Part shown: piece after piece, positions 16,366 through 24,288 of the stretch
Layout of the letters: every line of letters begins with the position of its first letter
Numbering within the stretch: the stretch's first letter is position 1
Assembly: GCA_050248495.1 (NCBI GenBank)
Contig: JBFWSG010000011.1
Coordinates: forward strand, 1 to 64,000
DNA from: DASYDU01 sp050248495
GTDB lineage: Bacteria > Planctomycetota > Planctomycetia > Pirellulales > Lacipirellulaceae
DNA length: 64,000 bases
Direction: 5' to 3'
The notes under the pieces: generated by a model
Told to the model about the DNA's origin: nothing
Databases searched by the model: none
Seen by the model: the letters and a program-made list of their open reading frames with translations, nothing else
Program-made: the position numbers and the translations under genes

Positions 16366-17394
16366 GTGGAAAGGTTATGCAGGACGGCTGCGAAGGTGAA
16401 ATCCGGTGGAAACCGAGATGGATCGAAGAACGCTGATTGCCGCCAGTCGTATTCACTCCTGTCCTATCGTATGTAGTCCTGCATACTCCTGACAAGCCCT
16501 CACACATCAGTAAGCTCCTCTGAACTCCTTCGGTTCCCAAACCGGGTCACGCTGCCTCTGTAAGTCTCCTATTTTGACATCCGCCCGGTTGAGAGAGCCC
16601 GTCGATAAAACTACTTAAGGGAGACTGTGTGGCGTCGTTGGACACCTAGTTTGGCGGCGAACACGTACCAGATACCCGCAGGAAACAAAATAGACTGACT
16701 GCCGATAGACCCCGGAAAGACTCACGGTTTTCGCCGTCCAACTCCGAGTTCCAGTTGCCGAGTATCCCGGTCAGTACCCTACCCAGTGCCCCAGTAAAGA
16801 AATTGGGGAAGACCACGAACTGACCACCATCAGTTGGTCGGTTCCGTTCTGTTTCCATTTCACATTCCCAAAAAAACGAAAGTAATTCAGAATCTCGCAG
16901 ATCCTCGGAGAAAAGGCAAAAAAACGAGGGAAACGGCAACCAATTCCCTCATAGGCGCCACTGATATTCCCCACGCTCCCCCACACACCACCGACAGGTG
17001 GCGACTCACACAAGTCGCCACCAAGTCGTGACCATCAGATACAGAATTAATTCCCATTTCGCACCCGTAGGAAATCCGGCCTACTATAGTAAAAAGTCCC
17101 GAACTAAAACTAACAACTCAAGACTCAACGAGTTCTCCCAAAAACCTGTCACGTTTTCAGTGCATCCCATAGCCTCATGACTCTGAATGTCTTTCAGTAG
17201 TCGCAAGCATCTTCACGCCAAGTCTGGCATCGCCACGCTGAGTTGCACACACTCACGACGCGAGTTCGATCTCAAAGGCTCGCGTGTAAACAATCGACCC
17301 CCGCCAAAACAACTGGCGATCCATGCCGAAATTCACGGCATAATTCGCGGTCGACAAAAGTTGCTGATTGTCAGCCGTTTACACATGTTGATTG
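16366..17394. other. 1-kb non-coding stretch in the island
   Basis: No credible gene on either strand; short frames overlap one another with no signal or family pattern. Base composition is AT-richer than the host. The ACTCCTG word recurs at 16456-16500. A perfect hairpin lies at 16997-17022, and GTGTAAAC (17283) / GTTTACAC (17377) form a widely spaced inverted pair. This is a candidate region for an origin, recombination site or structured RNA. Confidence 0.45.
16997..17022. repeat. Perfect 10-bp stem-loop in island non-coding DNA
   Basis: GGTGGCGACT (16997-17006), six-base loop CACACA, AGTCGCCACC (17013-17022). No T-run follows on either strand, so it is not an ordinary terminator. Confidence 0.7.
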
Positions 17395-17452
17395 TTGACA
17401 CAACTTTTCCCCGCCGATAACATGAACGGTGTAGTGAACATGTGAACACTAC
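17395..17452 (+). promoter_or_regulatory. Consensus promoter with downstream operator-like repeats
   Basis: TTGACA (17395-17400), 17-base spacer, TAACAT (17418-17423). Directly downstream TGAAC occurs three times (17423, 17435, 17443) and GTAGTG/CACTAC arms (17431-17436, 17447-17452) form a dyad. AAAAGTTG (17357) and CAACTTTT (17401) flank the -35 as another inverted pair. The arrangement suggests a repressor-controlled promoter driving the 17482 gene. Confidence 0.55.
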
Positions 17453-17481
17453 TCACCACCATTCATTTAGGAGACTCGATC

Positions 17482-17904
17482 ATGTCAACGAAAGCAAAGA
17501 CAGCAACGGTAAAGTCTGTCACCAAGGCCATCAAAGCAGGTGCAAAGGCTCCCGCCAAAAAGACCGTCGCTCAGCACGCCGCCGAGGCCGTAGAGCGCAA
17601 TGAAGAGTTCAAGCTGGCCAACGCCACCGCTTCACCACGCACGACCGCGATCCATCTAATGTGGGAGATTCTGCAAGCCGGTTCGGTGACAACGGAGCAA
17701 TTGAACCTCCAAGTGGCCAAGCGTCTCATCGCGTCACACAAGATGGATGCCGCTGCTGCTGCGAAGTTGGCGTCACAAGCCATCGACCATCAGTTGCCCA
17801 TTGAGACGGGACAGAAGGGACGCAAGAGCGTTCGCGTGCGTCAGATCAAAGGTGGCAAGCTTGAGTGGGTAGGTGGTGCGATTCGGCGACGCCAGATCGC
17901 GTAA
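17482..17904 (+). CDS. Hypothetical basic protein, island gene
   Basis: 140 residues. A Lys/Ala/Thr-rich N-terminal tail (MSTKAKTATVKSVTKAIKAG, then KAPAKK) resembles histone-H1-like tails and is probably disordered and nucleic-acid binding. The rest is helical (TTAIHLMWEILQAGSVTTEQLNLQVAKRLIASHKMDAAAAAKLASQAIDHQL) and ends in a small beta-rich basic block. AGGAG lies 9-13 bases before the ATG. It is the first gene of a run that leads through a recombinase to the terminase, so it could be an element regulator or DNA-packaging accessory. Confidence 0.6.
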   Translation: MSTKAKTATVKSVTKAIKAGAKAPAKKTVAQHAAEAVERNEEFKLANATASPRTTAIHLMWEILQAGSVTTEQLNLQVAKRLIASHKMDAAAAAKLASQAIDHQLPIETGQKGRKSVRVRQIKGGKLEWVGGAIRRRQIA

Positions 17905-17920
17905 CAATCAGATGTAGCTC

Positions 17921-17957
17921 ATGTGAGCCGCTCAGTCTTGGGCGGCTCACATTGTTT
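17921..17957 (+). terminator. Intrinsic terminator after the 17482 gene
   Basis: ATGTGAGCCGC (17921-17931) pairs perfectly with GCGGCTCACAT (17942-17952) and is followed by TGTTT. It would end transcripts from the strong upstream promoter before the next small gene, or partially attenuate them. Confidence 0.7.
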
Positions 17958-17973
17958 CCAGAGAGCAAGAACT

Positions 17974-18174
17974 ATGAAAGCACAAGAGTTGATTAGCTCA
18001 TTACTCCCCACGCTCACACGCAAAGAGCGTCAGCGTATCGCATTCGATCTGAGGATGAGCGTATGCGAACGCGAGGGACATAACTATCGCCCTGCTGGTG
18101 TGAAGATCAATTGGTTCACTTCACCATCAGTCGTCATCGTCTGCACTAAGTGTGGATCAGTGCTTAAGTCTTAG
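17974..18174 (+). CDS. Small Cys-containing hypothetical protein
   Basis: 66 residues from the ATG at 17974; a longer frame beginning at 17923 would run through the terminator hairpin and is rejected. After a helical start (MKAQELISSLLPTLTRKERQRIAFDLRM) the protein has CEREGH and a late CTKCG pair, suggesting a zinc knuckle formed by one Cys/His pair and one CxxC. Composition is similar to other small island proteins. Function unknown. Confidence 0.55.
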   Translation: MKAQELISSLLPTLTRKERQRIAFDLRMSVCEREGHNYRPAGVKINWFTSPSVVIVCTKCGSVLKS

Positions 18175-18185
18175 GCAGGGGGTGG

Positions 18186-18203
18186 GTCAGTCTGCAGACT
18201 GAC
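18186..18203. repeat. Perfect 18-bp palindrome upstream of the resolvase
   Basis: GTCAGTCTGCAGACTGAC is an uninterrupted dyad, 71 bases before the serine recombinase start. A perfect palindrome with no loop is more like a dimer binding site or crossover site than a terminator. Confidence 0.6.
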
Positions 18204-18273
18204 TCAAGCCTTGTCGAGTCAAAAGTGACCTCCTTTCTACTTTCCAAAAAATAAACATTCGGAGAACTAAATC

Positions 18274-18927
18274 GTGAAACGATTCGACGCAATCTATTGT
18301 CGCGTGTCCACGAAGATGCAGGACACCAAGTCTCAGATCCCTTCGCTCAAACGGTTCTCCGCCAATCGCGGTAAACCTGTTAAGTGGTTCCACGACAGAT
18401 TCTCCGGCAAGACGATGGACCGGCCGGGATGGATACAGTTGGAAACCGCCATGCGTGCCGGTCACGTCTCGTCGATCATTGTCTGGAAATTGGATCGATT
18501 GGGACGTACCACACTCGGTTTGCTCAAACTCTTTGATGAGTTGCATGAACGTGGCATCTCGCTGGTGTCGTTGACCGAAGGCATCGACCTCTCCACGCCG
18601 GCCGGAAGAAAGTTCGCTCGCGACCTGGCGTCCGCTGCGGAGTACGAACGTGAGGTGATCGGGGAGCGGATACGCGAAGGCATTGCAGTGGCCAGGGAAG
18701 AGCGGCGACGGAACGGGAAGTCGGATCGCTGGGGCGGATCAAAAAAAGGAGTTCGCAAGAAGGTCACCGCCACACAGGAGAGAGCTATTCGCCGTATGCA
18801 TAGCGACGGGGAAAGCATCGTGGCCATCGCTCGTGCAATCGGCTTGTCGCGGCCCACGATTTACAGCGTGCTGCGATCCGACGGGGCGGCAAATGGCCAA
18901 GGAATCGCGAGGAAAAGCTATAGGTAG
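18274..18927 (+). CDS. Serine recombinase, resolvase/invertase type
   Basis: 217 residues with the complete small-resolvase layout. YCRVST gives the nucleophile (Ser12), followed by the conserved SSIIVWKLDRLGRTTLGLLKLFDELHERG block, LVSLTEGIDLSTPAGRKFARDLASAAEYERE and the long E-helix. The C-terminal helix-turn-helix is KVTATQERAIRRMHSDGESIVAIARAIGLSRPTIYSVL. It starts at GTG with GGAG 9-12 bases upstream. It likely resolves dimers or cointegrates of the element, perhaps acting at the 18-bp palindrome just upstream; the site assignment is inference. Confidence 0.9.
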   Translation: MKRFDAIYCRVSTKMQDTKSQIPSLKRFSANRGKPVKWFHDRFSGKTMDRPGWIQLETAMRAGHVSSIIVWKLDRLGRTTLGLLKLFDELHERGISLVSLTEGIDLSTPAGRKFARDLASAAEYEREVIGERIREGIAVAREERRRNGKSDRWGGSKKGVRKKVTATQERAIRRMHSDGESIVAIARAIGLSRPTIYSVLRSDGAANGQGIARKSYR

Positions 18928-18992
18928 ACAAATTTTCACATCTCGTGGTAGTGTCCGGGTATCTGGCTGGTATTGATCCCGGAGCGATTGCC

Positions 18993-19403
18993 ATGAAAAC
19001 GATTGCAGGAAAGCGTTTAAGGTTAGAAGGGAAGAACCGTGCGAAGCTGCCGCGTCCAAAACTGAAGCACGACAAAGGGTTCTCGCTCCGCACTATCGAC
19101 GAAGCTGATGGCCGATTCGCTCTCGTCAAGCGTATGCAACGCCACCTCCAGCGGCTCAAGGACGATGCCGCCATCGACAACATTCAAAAAGAGATGTTGG
19201 CGGGCCGTGCGGTAATGATCTGCTCCTATCTGGAGTCAATGGAAATCGAATTGATCGAAGGCAAGAAGATCAACTTCGGTCGCTACGTTCAATTCGTCAA
19301 CGCTCTGTCCAATATCCTCTCTAAGCTCGGCATCGATGGCGATGCTAAGAGATCGATGCTCACGTTGGAGCAGTACGTGGCGTCGAAGAAAGGGAAGAAA
19401 TGA
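18993..19403 (+). CDS. Probable terminase small subunit or packaging accessory
   Basis: 136 residues from the ATG at 18993, which has GGAG 9-12 bases upstream; a GTG at 18945 is also in frame. The N-terminus is strongly basic (MKTIAGKRLRLEGKNRAKLPRPKLKHDKG), the remainder helical (DGRFALVKRMQRHLQRLKDDAAIDNIQKEML...YLESMEIELIEGKKINFGRYVQFVNALSNILSKLGI). No clear small-terminase signature is recognised. The call rests on position: its stop overlaps the start of the terminase large subunit (ATGA at 19400), the classical order and coupling of terS-terL. Confidence 0.55.
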   Translation: MKTIAGKRLRLEGKNRAKLPRPKLKHDKGFSLRTIDEADGRFALVKRMQRHLQRLKDDAAIDNIQKEMLAGRAVMICSYLESMEIELIEGKKINFGRYVQFVNALSNILSKLGIDGDAKRSMLTLEQYVASKKGKK

Positions 19404-20824
19404 ATATCATCTCGGCGATCAAGGACGAGATGATATTCGCCACCTTCTTCACGGACCCGAAGACCCGACAGATTGAATTTGAATCCTACAAAAACTGGTT
19501 CGTTGCCCTTCGCGTTCTGTACGGACTGCCGATCACTTCGGCTCGTAGTCGCAAACTGGTTCGGGAATGCACGGGAAGAGACCCGCGAAAGCTGCCGAAA
19601 AAGGGTTTCCAAACAGCGATCTTCTTGTGTGGCCGCCGTGGTGGCAAGTCGCAAGCATCGGCAATCATTGCCGCGTATGAGGCCACGCTTACTGATGCTC
19701 ACAAGCGATTGACGCCAGGCTCCGTCGGAACAGTTGGCATCGTGACACCTTCCTTGAGGCAGGGCGGCACGATTCGCGAGTACCTAAGGAAACTATTCGC
19801 CACACCGCTGCTAAAGAGCAGCGTGGTGAGCGATCGCCAAGACTTGTTCACCACGAATTTCGGCGTCCGAGTGGAAGTGCTGCCCGCAGACTACAAATAC
19901 GTCAGAGGTTTTACCTTCTTATCTGCAATTGTGGACGAGGCTGCGTTCATCGGCGTGGAAGAAGAAGGAAAGAAGCGGAGCGACACCGAAGTCATACGTG
20001 CTCTCGAACCCGGTCTCATTACCACCGGCGGCAAGCTGCTAGTGCTCACCACACCCTATGGGAAAGTTGGGTGGGTTTATGAGAACTTCACCAAACACTT
20101 CGGCGACGATCAGTCGGAAGTGCTTTGTTGGAGGGCTCCAACACCAGTAATGAATCCGAAGATCGACCAGAAATGGATCGCTCGGAAGCTGAAAGAGGAT
20201 TACGTCGCTGCTCGCTCAGAAATCTTTTGCGAATGGCGTGAAGATGTAGGCCTTCTAATTGCACGCGAAGTCATCGAAAAGTTGGTCGTGAAAGGTCACG
20301 TTGAAGGCGTTCCCAGAGGCCAACATAGATATTATGCGTTTGTTGACGTTTCCGGCGGCAGGGGAGATTCGTCAGCGTTAGCGATTGCTCACAAAGACGG
20401 CGGCAGGATCATACTCGATTACGCCAAGGTTTATCCCGCACCACATTCGCCGCAAGAGATCATCGGCGTGATGGCGGAGACATTGCGACAGTTTCGCGTG
20501 TCGAAGGTCACCGGTGACGCATACGGGGCAGAATTCTGTGCCAGTGCGTTTGGTGCTCACAGGATCACGCTGATTCAGTCGCCGAAAAACAAGAGTGCTT
20601 TGTACGCCGAGTTGCTGCCCATCTTGTGCAGCGGCGACGTGGAGTTGCTCGACAACGAATTGCTCGTGAATCAATTGGCGTCATTAGAGCGACGAACACG
20701 ATCAGGTGGCCGAGATGTTATCGACCACCCCCGAGGAAAGACCGACGATTTAGCGAATGCAGTTGCGGGTGTAATCGTAGTTGCATCGCGTCCAACAATA
20801 TCTATCGGAGCAGGAGGGTTTTAG
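19400..20824 (+). CDS. Phage-type terminase large subunit
   Basis: A 474-residue DNA-packaging motor. The N-terminal ATPase has a Walker A variant CGRRGGKS (residues 77-84), Walker B SAIVDEAAF with the catalytic Glu180, and the coupling motif LTTPYG (216-221). The C-terminal RNase H-like nuclease shows FVDVSGGRGDSSALAIAH (Asp316), TGDAYGAEFC (Asp373) and HPRGKTDDLANAVAG (Asp449/Asp450), so all three acidic metal ligands are present. Both halves look intact. No portal, protease, capsid or tail gene is found in the surrounding island, so this motor would have to load DNA into capsids provided by another virus, or do something else. Confidence 0.9.
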   Translation: MNIISAIKDEMIFATFFTDPKTRQIEFESYKNWFVALRVLYGLPITSARSRKLVRECTGRDPRKLPKKGFQTAIFLCGRRGGKSQASAIIAAYEATLTDAHKRLTPGSVGTVGIVTPSLRQGGTIREYLRKLFATPLLKSSVVSDRQDLFTTNFGVRVEVLPADYKYVRGFTFLSAIVDEAAFIGVEEEGKKRSDTEVIRALEPGLITTGGKLLVLTTPYGKVGWVYENFTKHFGDDQSEVLCWRAPTPVMNPKIDQKWIARKLKEDYVAARSEIFCEWREDVGLLIAREVIEKLVVKGHVEGVPRGQHRYYAFVDVSGGRGDSSALAIAHKDGGRIILDYAKVYPAPHSPQEIIGVMAETLRQFRVSKVTGDAYGAEFCASAFGAHRITLIQSPKNKSALYAELLPILCSGDVELLDNELLVNQLASLERRTRSGGRDVIDHPRGKTDDLANAVAGVIVVASRPTISIGAGGF

Positions 20825-21169
20825 ATGGACAGATACGAAAAAGCTCTGCGAGAAGAACGACGATTGCAAAAGGAGGCCGAGAAGGCTGTCAAAGACTTCG
20901 ATGCTTTCAAAGGCTATCTGATCGAATCGGTTTTCTCCAAGAAGGTGAAGGTCGTCGGTCCAACGTACTTGCGTACCGAAAAGTCGAAGCTGAACCACCT
21001 CCATCGCTTGCGAAACAAAGCAAAGACGTTGCTCAAAGAGTATGCCAATGCGTGCGATGCCAGCGAGGCCGCGGAAAAGTACGCCGATCCGGAGCGGCAA
21101 CGCAAGCGAGAAGAGAAGGAGCGAGAACACAAACAATTTTTGGACAAAGTCTACGCGATCAATGTTTAA
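20825..21169 (+). CDS. Coiled-coil hypothetical protein, island gene
   Basis: 114 residues, almost entirely charged helix: MDRYEKALREERRLQKEAEKAVKDFDAF at the N-terminus and KYADPERQRKREEKEREHKQFLDKVYAINV at the C-terminus, with a short beta-like break (SKKVKVVGPTYLR) between. It begins directly after the terminase stop, so the two are co-transcribed. It resembles its downstream neighbour in layout (a helix, a YLRTEKSKLNHL/EEKLAHLKKL segment and a basic end), suggesting the pair are distant paralogues. No known family. Confidence 0.6.
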   Translation: MDRYEKALREERRLQKEAEKAVKDFDAFKGYLIESVFSKKVKVVGPTYLRTEKSKLNHLHRLRNKAKTLLKEYANACDASEAAEKYADPERQRKREEKEREHKQFLDKVYAINV

Positions 21170-21180
21170 GGAGAGACCAA

Positions 21181-21678
21181 ATGGCCAAACGTAAGCAAGA
21201 GCGGGAACAGGTTTCCAATGTTCCCGCGATCCAACAGTTCTTCGATCTTCACGGCGAGTACGTCACCGATCCAAAACAAGACCTACTGGTCTTCGAGGAC
21301 GGAGCAACTTGCGAGAGACAGGCAAAGGGCTTCGGCCTCATGGTCGAACCGCCGGACGATGAATGGGAACGATTGCAGTTGGCAGAACGCTTTTACCGCA
21401 TCAAGGCTAAGGCTGCGGTGCGAGAATACGACGACTTTTACAACTTTTTGATGGGCAATGGAGTTGGCGTCGAGGGTGTGGATACGGAAGAAGAAAAGCT
21501 CGCCCATCTGAAAAAGTTGCAAGCCAAAGCACGCTCTGCTCAACGAAGGTACTACGAAGCACAGGAAAGGACCAACGAGGTCGAGCCTCACTGGGTCGGA
21601 GCGAAACGAAGAGAGGAGACTGACAGGCTCAAACGACGTTCAAAGTTCCAAGAACAAGTCAAGAAAATCAAATTGTGA
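21181..21678 (+). CDS. Hypothetical helical protein, island gene
   Basis: 165 residues from the ATG at 21181, which has AAGGAGAG about 6-13 bases upstream; the same frame is open much further upstream as a shadow of terL. Residues 9-60 look globular (VPAIQQFFDLHGEYVTDPKQDLLVFEDGATCERQAKGFGLMVEPPDDEW), the rest coiled-coil (EEEKLAHLKKLQAKARSAQRRYYEAQERTNEVEP...KRRSKFQEQVKKIKL). It follows the 20825 gene by 11 bases in the same operon. No family recognised. Confidence 0.6.
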   Translation: MAKRKQEREQVSNVPAIQQFFDLHGEYVTDPKQDLLVFEDGATCERQAKGFGLMVEPPDDEWERLQLAERFYRIKAKAAVREYDDFYNFLMGNGVGVEGVDTEEEKLAHLKKLQAKARSAQRRYYEAQERTNEVEPHWVGAKRREETDRLKRRSKFQEQVKKIKL

Positions 21679-21692
21679 ACAGGAGATGTACT

Positions 21693-22037
21693 ATGAAAAC
21701 GATTCGCACATTCGTAAACCTGACTGCCGGGAAGATTTCAAATGGCAGATTCCATTCCTTGATGCCCCAGCGGCGTCAGGTTCAGCAACCGCTTGAGATG
21801 CCATCCACCACTCGGGTGAGCACTCGAAAGAGTGGCGATGATTCCGAGGACGATGTCAGTCAGTTCATCACCGCTGTTCGGAACAGTGCGGGTGAGTTGC
21901 CGTTGCCAATGCCTTCAACCATGCCACGCGAGCGACAGCGATACCGTGAACGAGTTCGCAAGCTGCGAATGCGGAATCTTCGTCGCAGAGCATTGCACAA
22001 GGAAGAACCCTTGGAGATGCCTTCGACAATGAAGTGA
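21693..22037 (+). CDS. Small basic protein with repeated MPST motif
   Basis: 114 residues from the ATG at 21693, which follows AGGAGATGTACT. The product contains the near-identical peptide PLEMPSTT, PLPMPSTM and PLEMPSTMK three times (about residues 33, 71 and 106), separated by Arg-rich or acidic linkers (RKSGDDSEDD, RERQRYRERVRKLRMRNLRRRA). The last copy is the very C-terminus. A three-fold short linear motif in a disordered basic chain suggests binding to a repeated partner surface. No family is known to me. It closes the terL operon before an intrinsic terminator. Confidence 0.55.
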   Translation: MKTIRTFVNLTAGKISNGRFHSLMPQRRQVQQPLEMPSTTRVSTRKSGDDSEDDVSQFITAVRNSAGELPLPMPSTMPRERQRYRERVRKLRMRNLRRRALHKEEPLEMPSTMK

Positions 22038-22083
22038 GTCTGGTTGAATTCAGATCCTTAACACGCCAGGTCTCACTTCTCAG

Positions 22084-22124
22084 CGGTCACGAGATTGTGA
22101 TTCCTCATCTCGTGGCCGTTTTTA
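22084..22124 (+). terminator. Intrinsic terminator of the terL operon
   Basis: CGGTCACGAGAT (22084-22095) pairs with ATCTCGTGGCCG (22107-22118) and is followed by TTTTTAG. It closes the run of plus-strand genes that begins upstream of the terminase. Confidence 0.8.
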
Positions 22125-22596
22125 GTTCTGGGCGGAGTGCTGGTCGAAGTTCCAATGATCTTCTCCGGCCAGTACTCCCGCCTTTTTGAATCAGCGACGG
22201 GTGCGGTGGCCGGCGGCCGATTGTTGCCACCCCGGCCCGTATGCCGGTCGCCCCGTCGCTGCTATTTACCCCAGCTTACCCATTTTTGCATTGTTACCGG
22301 ATCAAATGGCTGGCAGCCCGTGGGAGCGACGGCATCGACGGGCCGGAACACGGGCCAGCCGGCCGGATCGCGTCAGCGGTCCGCTCCGGGGCCGTGGCGG
22401 GGCATTGGATCGGCTAACCGGGATGATCGACCAACCGACGTTTCCGCCAATTGGTGTTTAGCGGCCCCAGCGTTTGATATAATCCGTCCAGCGGCGGCAC
22501 CGGTGTTGCAACCCGGGGCCATCTTCTTCCTTGACCGGATAGGCCAGCCGCCCGCTTTTTCTTTTGCATGGTCGAGGAGATAGGTCAAGGACTTCT
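22125..22596. other. GC-rich spacer before the large serine recombinase
   Basis: No gene is supported; a plus-strand frame at 22137 has low-quality composition. TATAAT at 22478-22483 could be the -10 of the recombinase promoter but lacks a good -35 at 16-18 bases. Several GGCCGGC-type words recur at 22209, 22359 and 22367. Confidence 0.35.
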
Positions 22597-24270
22597 GTGA
22601 CATCGTCCAAATTGAAGCAACTGCGTGCCGTCGGCTACTGTCGCACTTCCAGCGAAGGTCAACGCGACAACACGTCTATTCCGAGGCAGAAGGAAGACAT
22701 CGAACGTTTTATAGAATTCAACGGGTGGGAGTTCTGCGGATTCTATATCGACGAATGTAAGAGCGGCAAATCCATTGTGGGTCGAGAAGACTTCCAACGG
22801 ATGATGCGGGAGGCGGCTGTCGACAAATTTGACATTGTCGTTCCCTACGATATGAGTCGCTTTGGACGTGCCGGGCTAGATATCATTCAGTCCGCTGAAA
22901 CGCTGAAAAGGGAATTTGGCGTACATGTCGTCGACACAAAAGGCAGCTTCGATACGCGAGACAACCGTCGTACTCTTAATAACTATGTCCAAGCGGGTGT
23001 AGCCGAGGATGAGCGATTGCGAATTCTGGATCGCACCGGTAAAGGTCGTATTCGTAAGGCTCAGATCGGAGAACCTTGGGGGAATAGCCGTCCCGTCGGT
23101 CGCGACTACGATCGGAAGGCAAAGCGTTGGTACATCAATGAATCAGGTCGTGCCATTAGAGACATCTTGAAGCGATATCTCGAAGGCGAAGGATTGGCCG
23201 AGCTATGCAAAGAGCACGGAATCTCCTCTCGAAGCAAAATCTCCGAGTGGGTATGGCGAGGACAATTGGCTGGTCCATACTCTGCCACATTCAATATCCC
23301 AGAGCTTGGCATCGTGAATATGAAGGTTCAGGTACCCGGAATTCCGGAGGTCGTGTCCGAGGCGTTGCTAGCCAAGGTCAAAGCTCGCTTGCAGTTCAAC
23401 CGCACCCACAACCGCGTTGATGTTGAAGCGTACCCGCTGACTGGATTCATCCGGTGCAAGGATTGCGGCCAAGCACTGACGGGCCAAATATCTCACGGAA
23501 AGGCTTGGTATCGCCATCGACGAAAGTCAACGTGCAGTCTTGTTTCCGTTGCTGGCCAAGAGATAGAAGGACCAATTCTCGATCACCTGTATGGCACGTT
23601 CCTGGACGAACACTCATTCAACAAGGCAGTAGAAAAGGCGGTTCCGACTGCGAGCGTCCGGCAGCGTTTCGAGAACGATCGAATTTCCACAACGAAAGCA
23701 CTGAAGCGTAAAAAGCGAGAGGCTGACAGATTGGTCAACGCAATTGCCAAAGGTGCGGACCCAGAGCTACTCCTCGACAAGCAATCCGAGATTAAGGCGG
23801 AGATTGGCAAACTGAAGGCACGCGAGGCGAAATTGCGGGAGAGAATTGCCGAGCTACCGAATCCAGGCCAAATTCGGGAAACGGCAGCGATAACACGTCT
23901 CTTCCTTGTGGAGAAGTACAAGGGCCGTGATTGGCGAAAGCTTCCCGTCAATCGGGTGAAGCGATTCCTTATGCACCTATTCGGCGACAATGTCCGAGCC
24001 ACTAAGCGTGGAATACTGGTTCAACGCGATGCAGAGGGACGGCTCAGAGCGGATTTCAATGGCAATGTGGAATTTCACCATTTCATAAGCGACGAACGGC
24101 CGATTTCGCACGCATTGGAAATAACGGCCCGGACGCACAACAACGCGATTCGCAAAGAGCTACGCGGTGCAATAAAGTCCGCGAATATCGCCAGGCAGCC
24201 CCGTCGAGCGGCGTTAAAACCATGTACGGCTAAGGAGACACCCGAATCACCCGGGGCTATATGCGGGTGA
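22597..24270 (+). CDS. Large serine recombinase (integrase)
   Basis: A 557-residue recombinase from the GTG at 22597, preceded by AAGGA; an ATG at 22564 would add 11 unusual residues and has no ribosome site. Domains in order: catalytic N-domain with YCRTSSEGQ (Ser18), SIPRQKEDI, VVPYDMSRFGRAGLD and AGVAEDERLRILDRTGKGR; recombinase domain (GRPVGRDYD...YLEGEGLAELCKEHGISSRSKISEWV); zinc-ribbon (FIRCKDCGQALTGQ...STCSL); and a coiled-coil (STTKALKRKKREADRLVNAI...EIGKLKAREAKLRERI). Such enzymes integrate phages and elements at att sites. The last codons read into an 18-bp sequence also found outside the island, marking the likely right end. Confidence 0.92.
   Translation: MTSSKLKQLRAVGYCRTSSEGQRDNTSIPRQKEDIERFIEFNGWEFCGFYIDECKSGKSIVGREDFQRMMREAAVDKFDIVVPYDMSRFGRAGLDIIQSAETLKREFGVHVVDTKGSFDTRDNRRTLNNYVQAGVAEDERLRILDRTGKGRIRKAQIGEPWGNSRPVGRDYDRKAKRWYINESGRAIRDILKRYLEGEGLAELCKEHGISSRSKISEWVWRGQLAGPYSATFNIPELGIVNMKVQVPGIPEVVSEALLAKVKARLQFNRTHNRVDVEAYPLTGFIRCKDCGQALTGQISHGKAWYRHRRKSTCSLVSVAGQEIEGPILDHLYGTFLDEHSFNKAVEKAVPTASVRQRFENDRISTTKALKRKKREADRLVNAIAKGADPELLLDKQSEIKAEIGKLKAREAKLRERIAELPNPGQIRETAAITRLFLVEKYKGRDWRKLPVNRVKRFLMHLFGDNVRATKRGILVQRDAEGRLRADFNGNVEFHHFISDERPISHALEITARTHNNAIRKELRGAIKSANIARQPRRAALKPCTAKETPESPGAICG
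24242..24259. repeat. 18-bp direct repeat at the island right end
   Basis: CCGAATCACCCGGGGCTA occurs here, inside the last codons of the large serine recombinase, and again exactly at 25785-25802. It may be a host repeat used as the attachment site or a host terminator arm captured by the element. Confidence 0.6.
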
Positions 24271-24288
24271 GGCGTTTTGGCCGGCGGG

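Noticed and set aside
16646..17013. Two overlapping minus-strand frames in the island non-coding region
   Set aside because: They overlap each other in different frames, lack ribosome sites and have no domain pattern.
22137..22583. A 148-residue frame before the large serine recombinase
   Set aside because: Composition is Pro/Arg-rich without structure, and no start signal is present.
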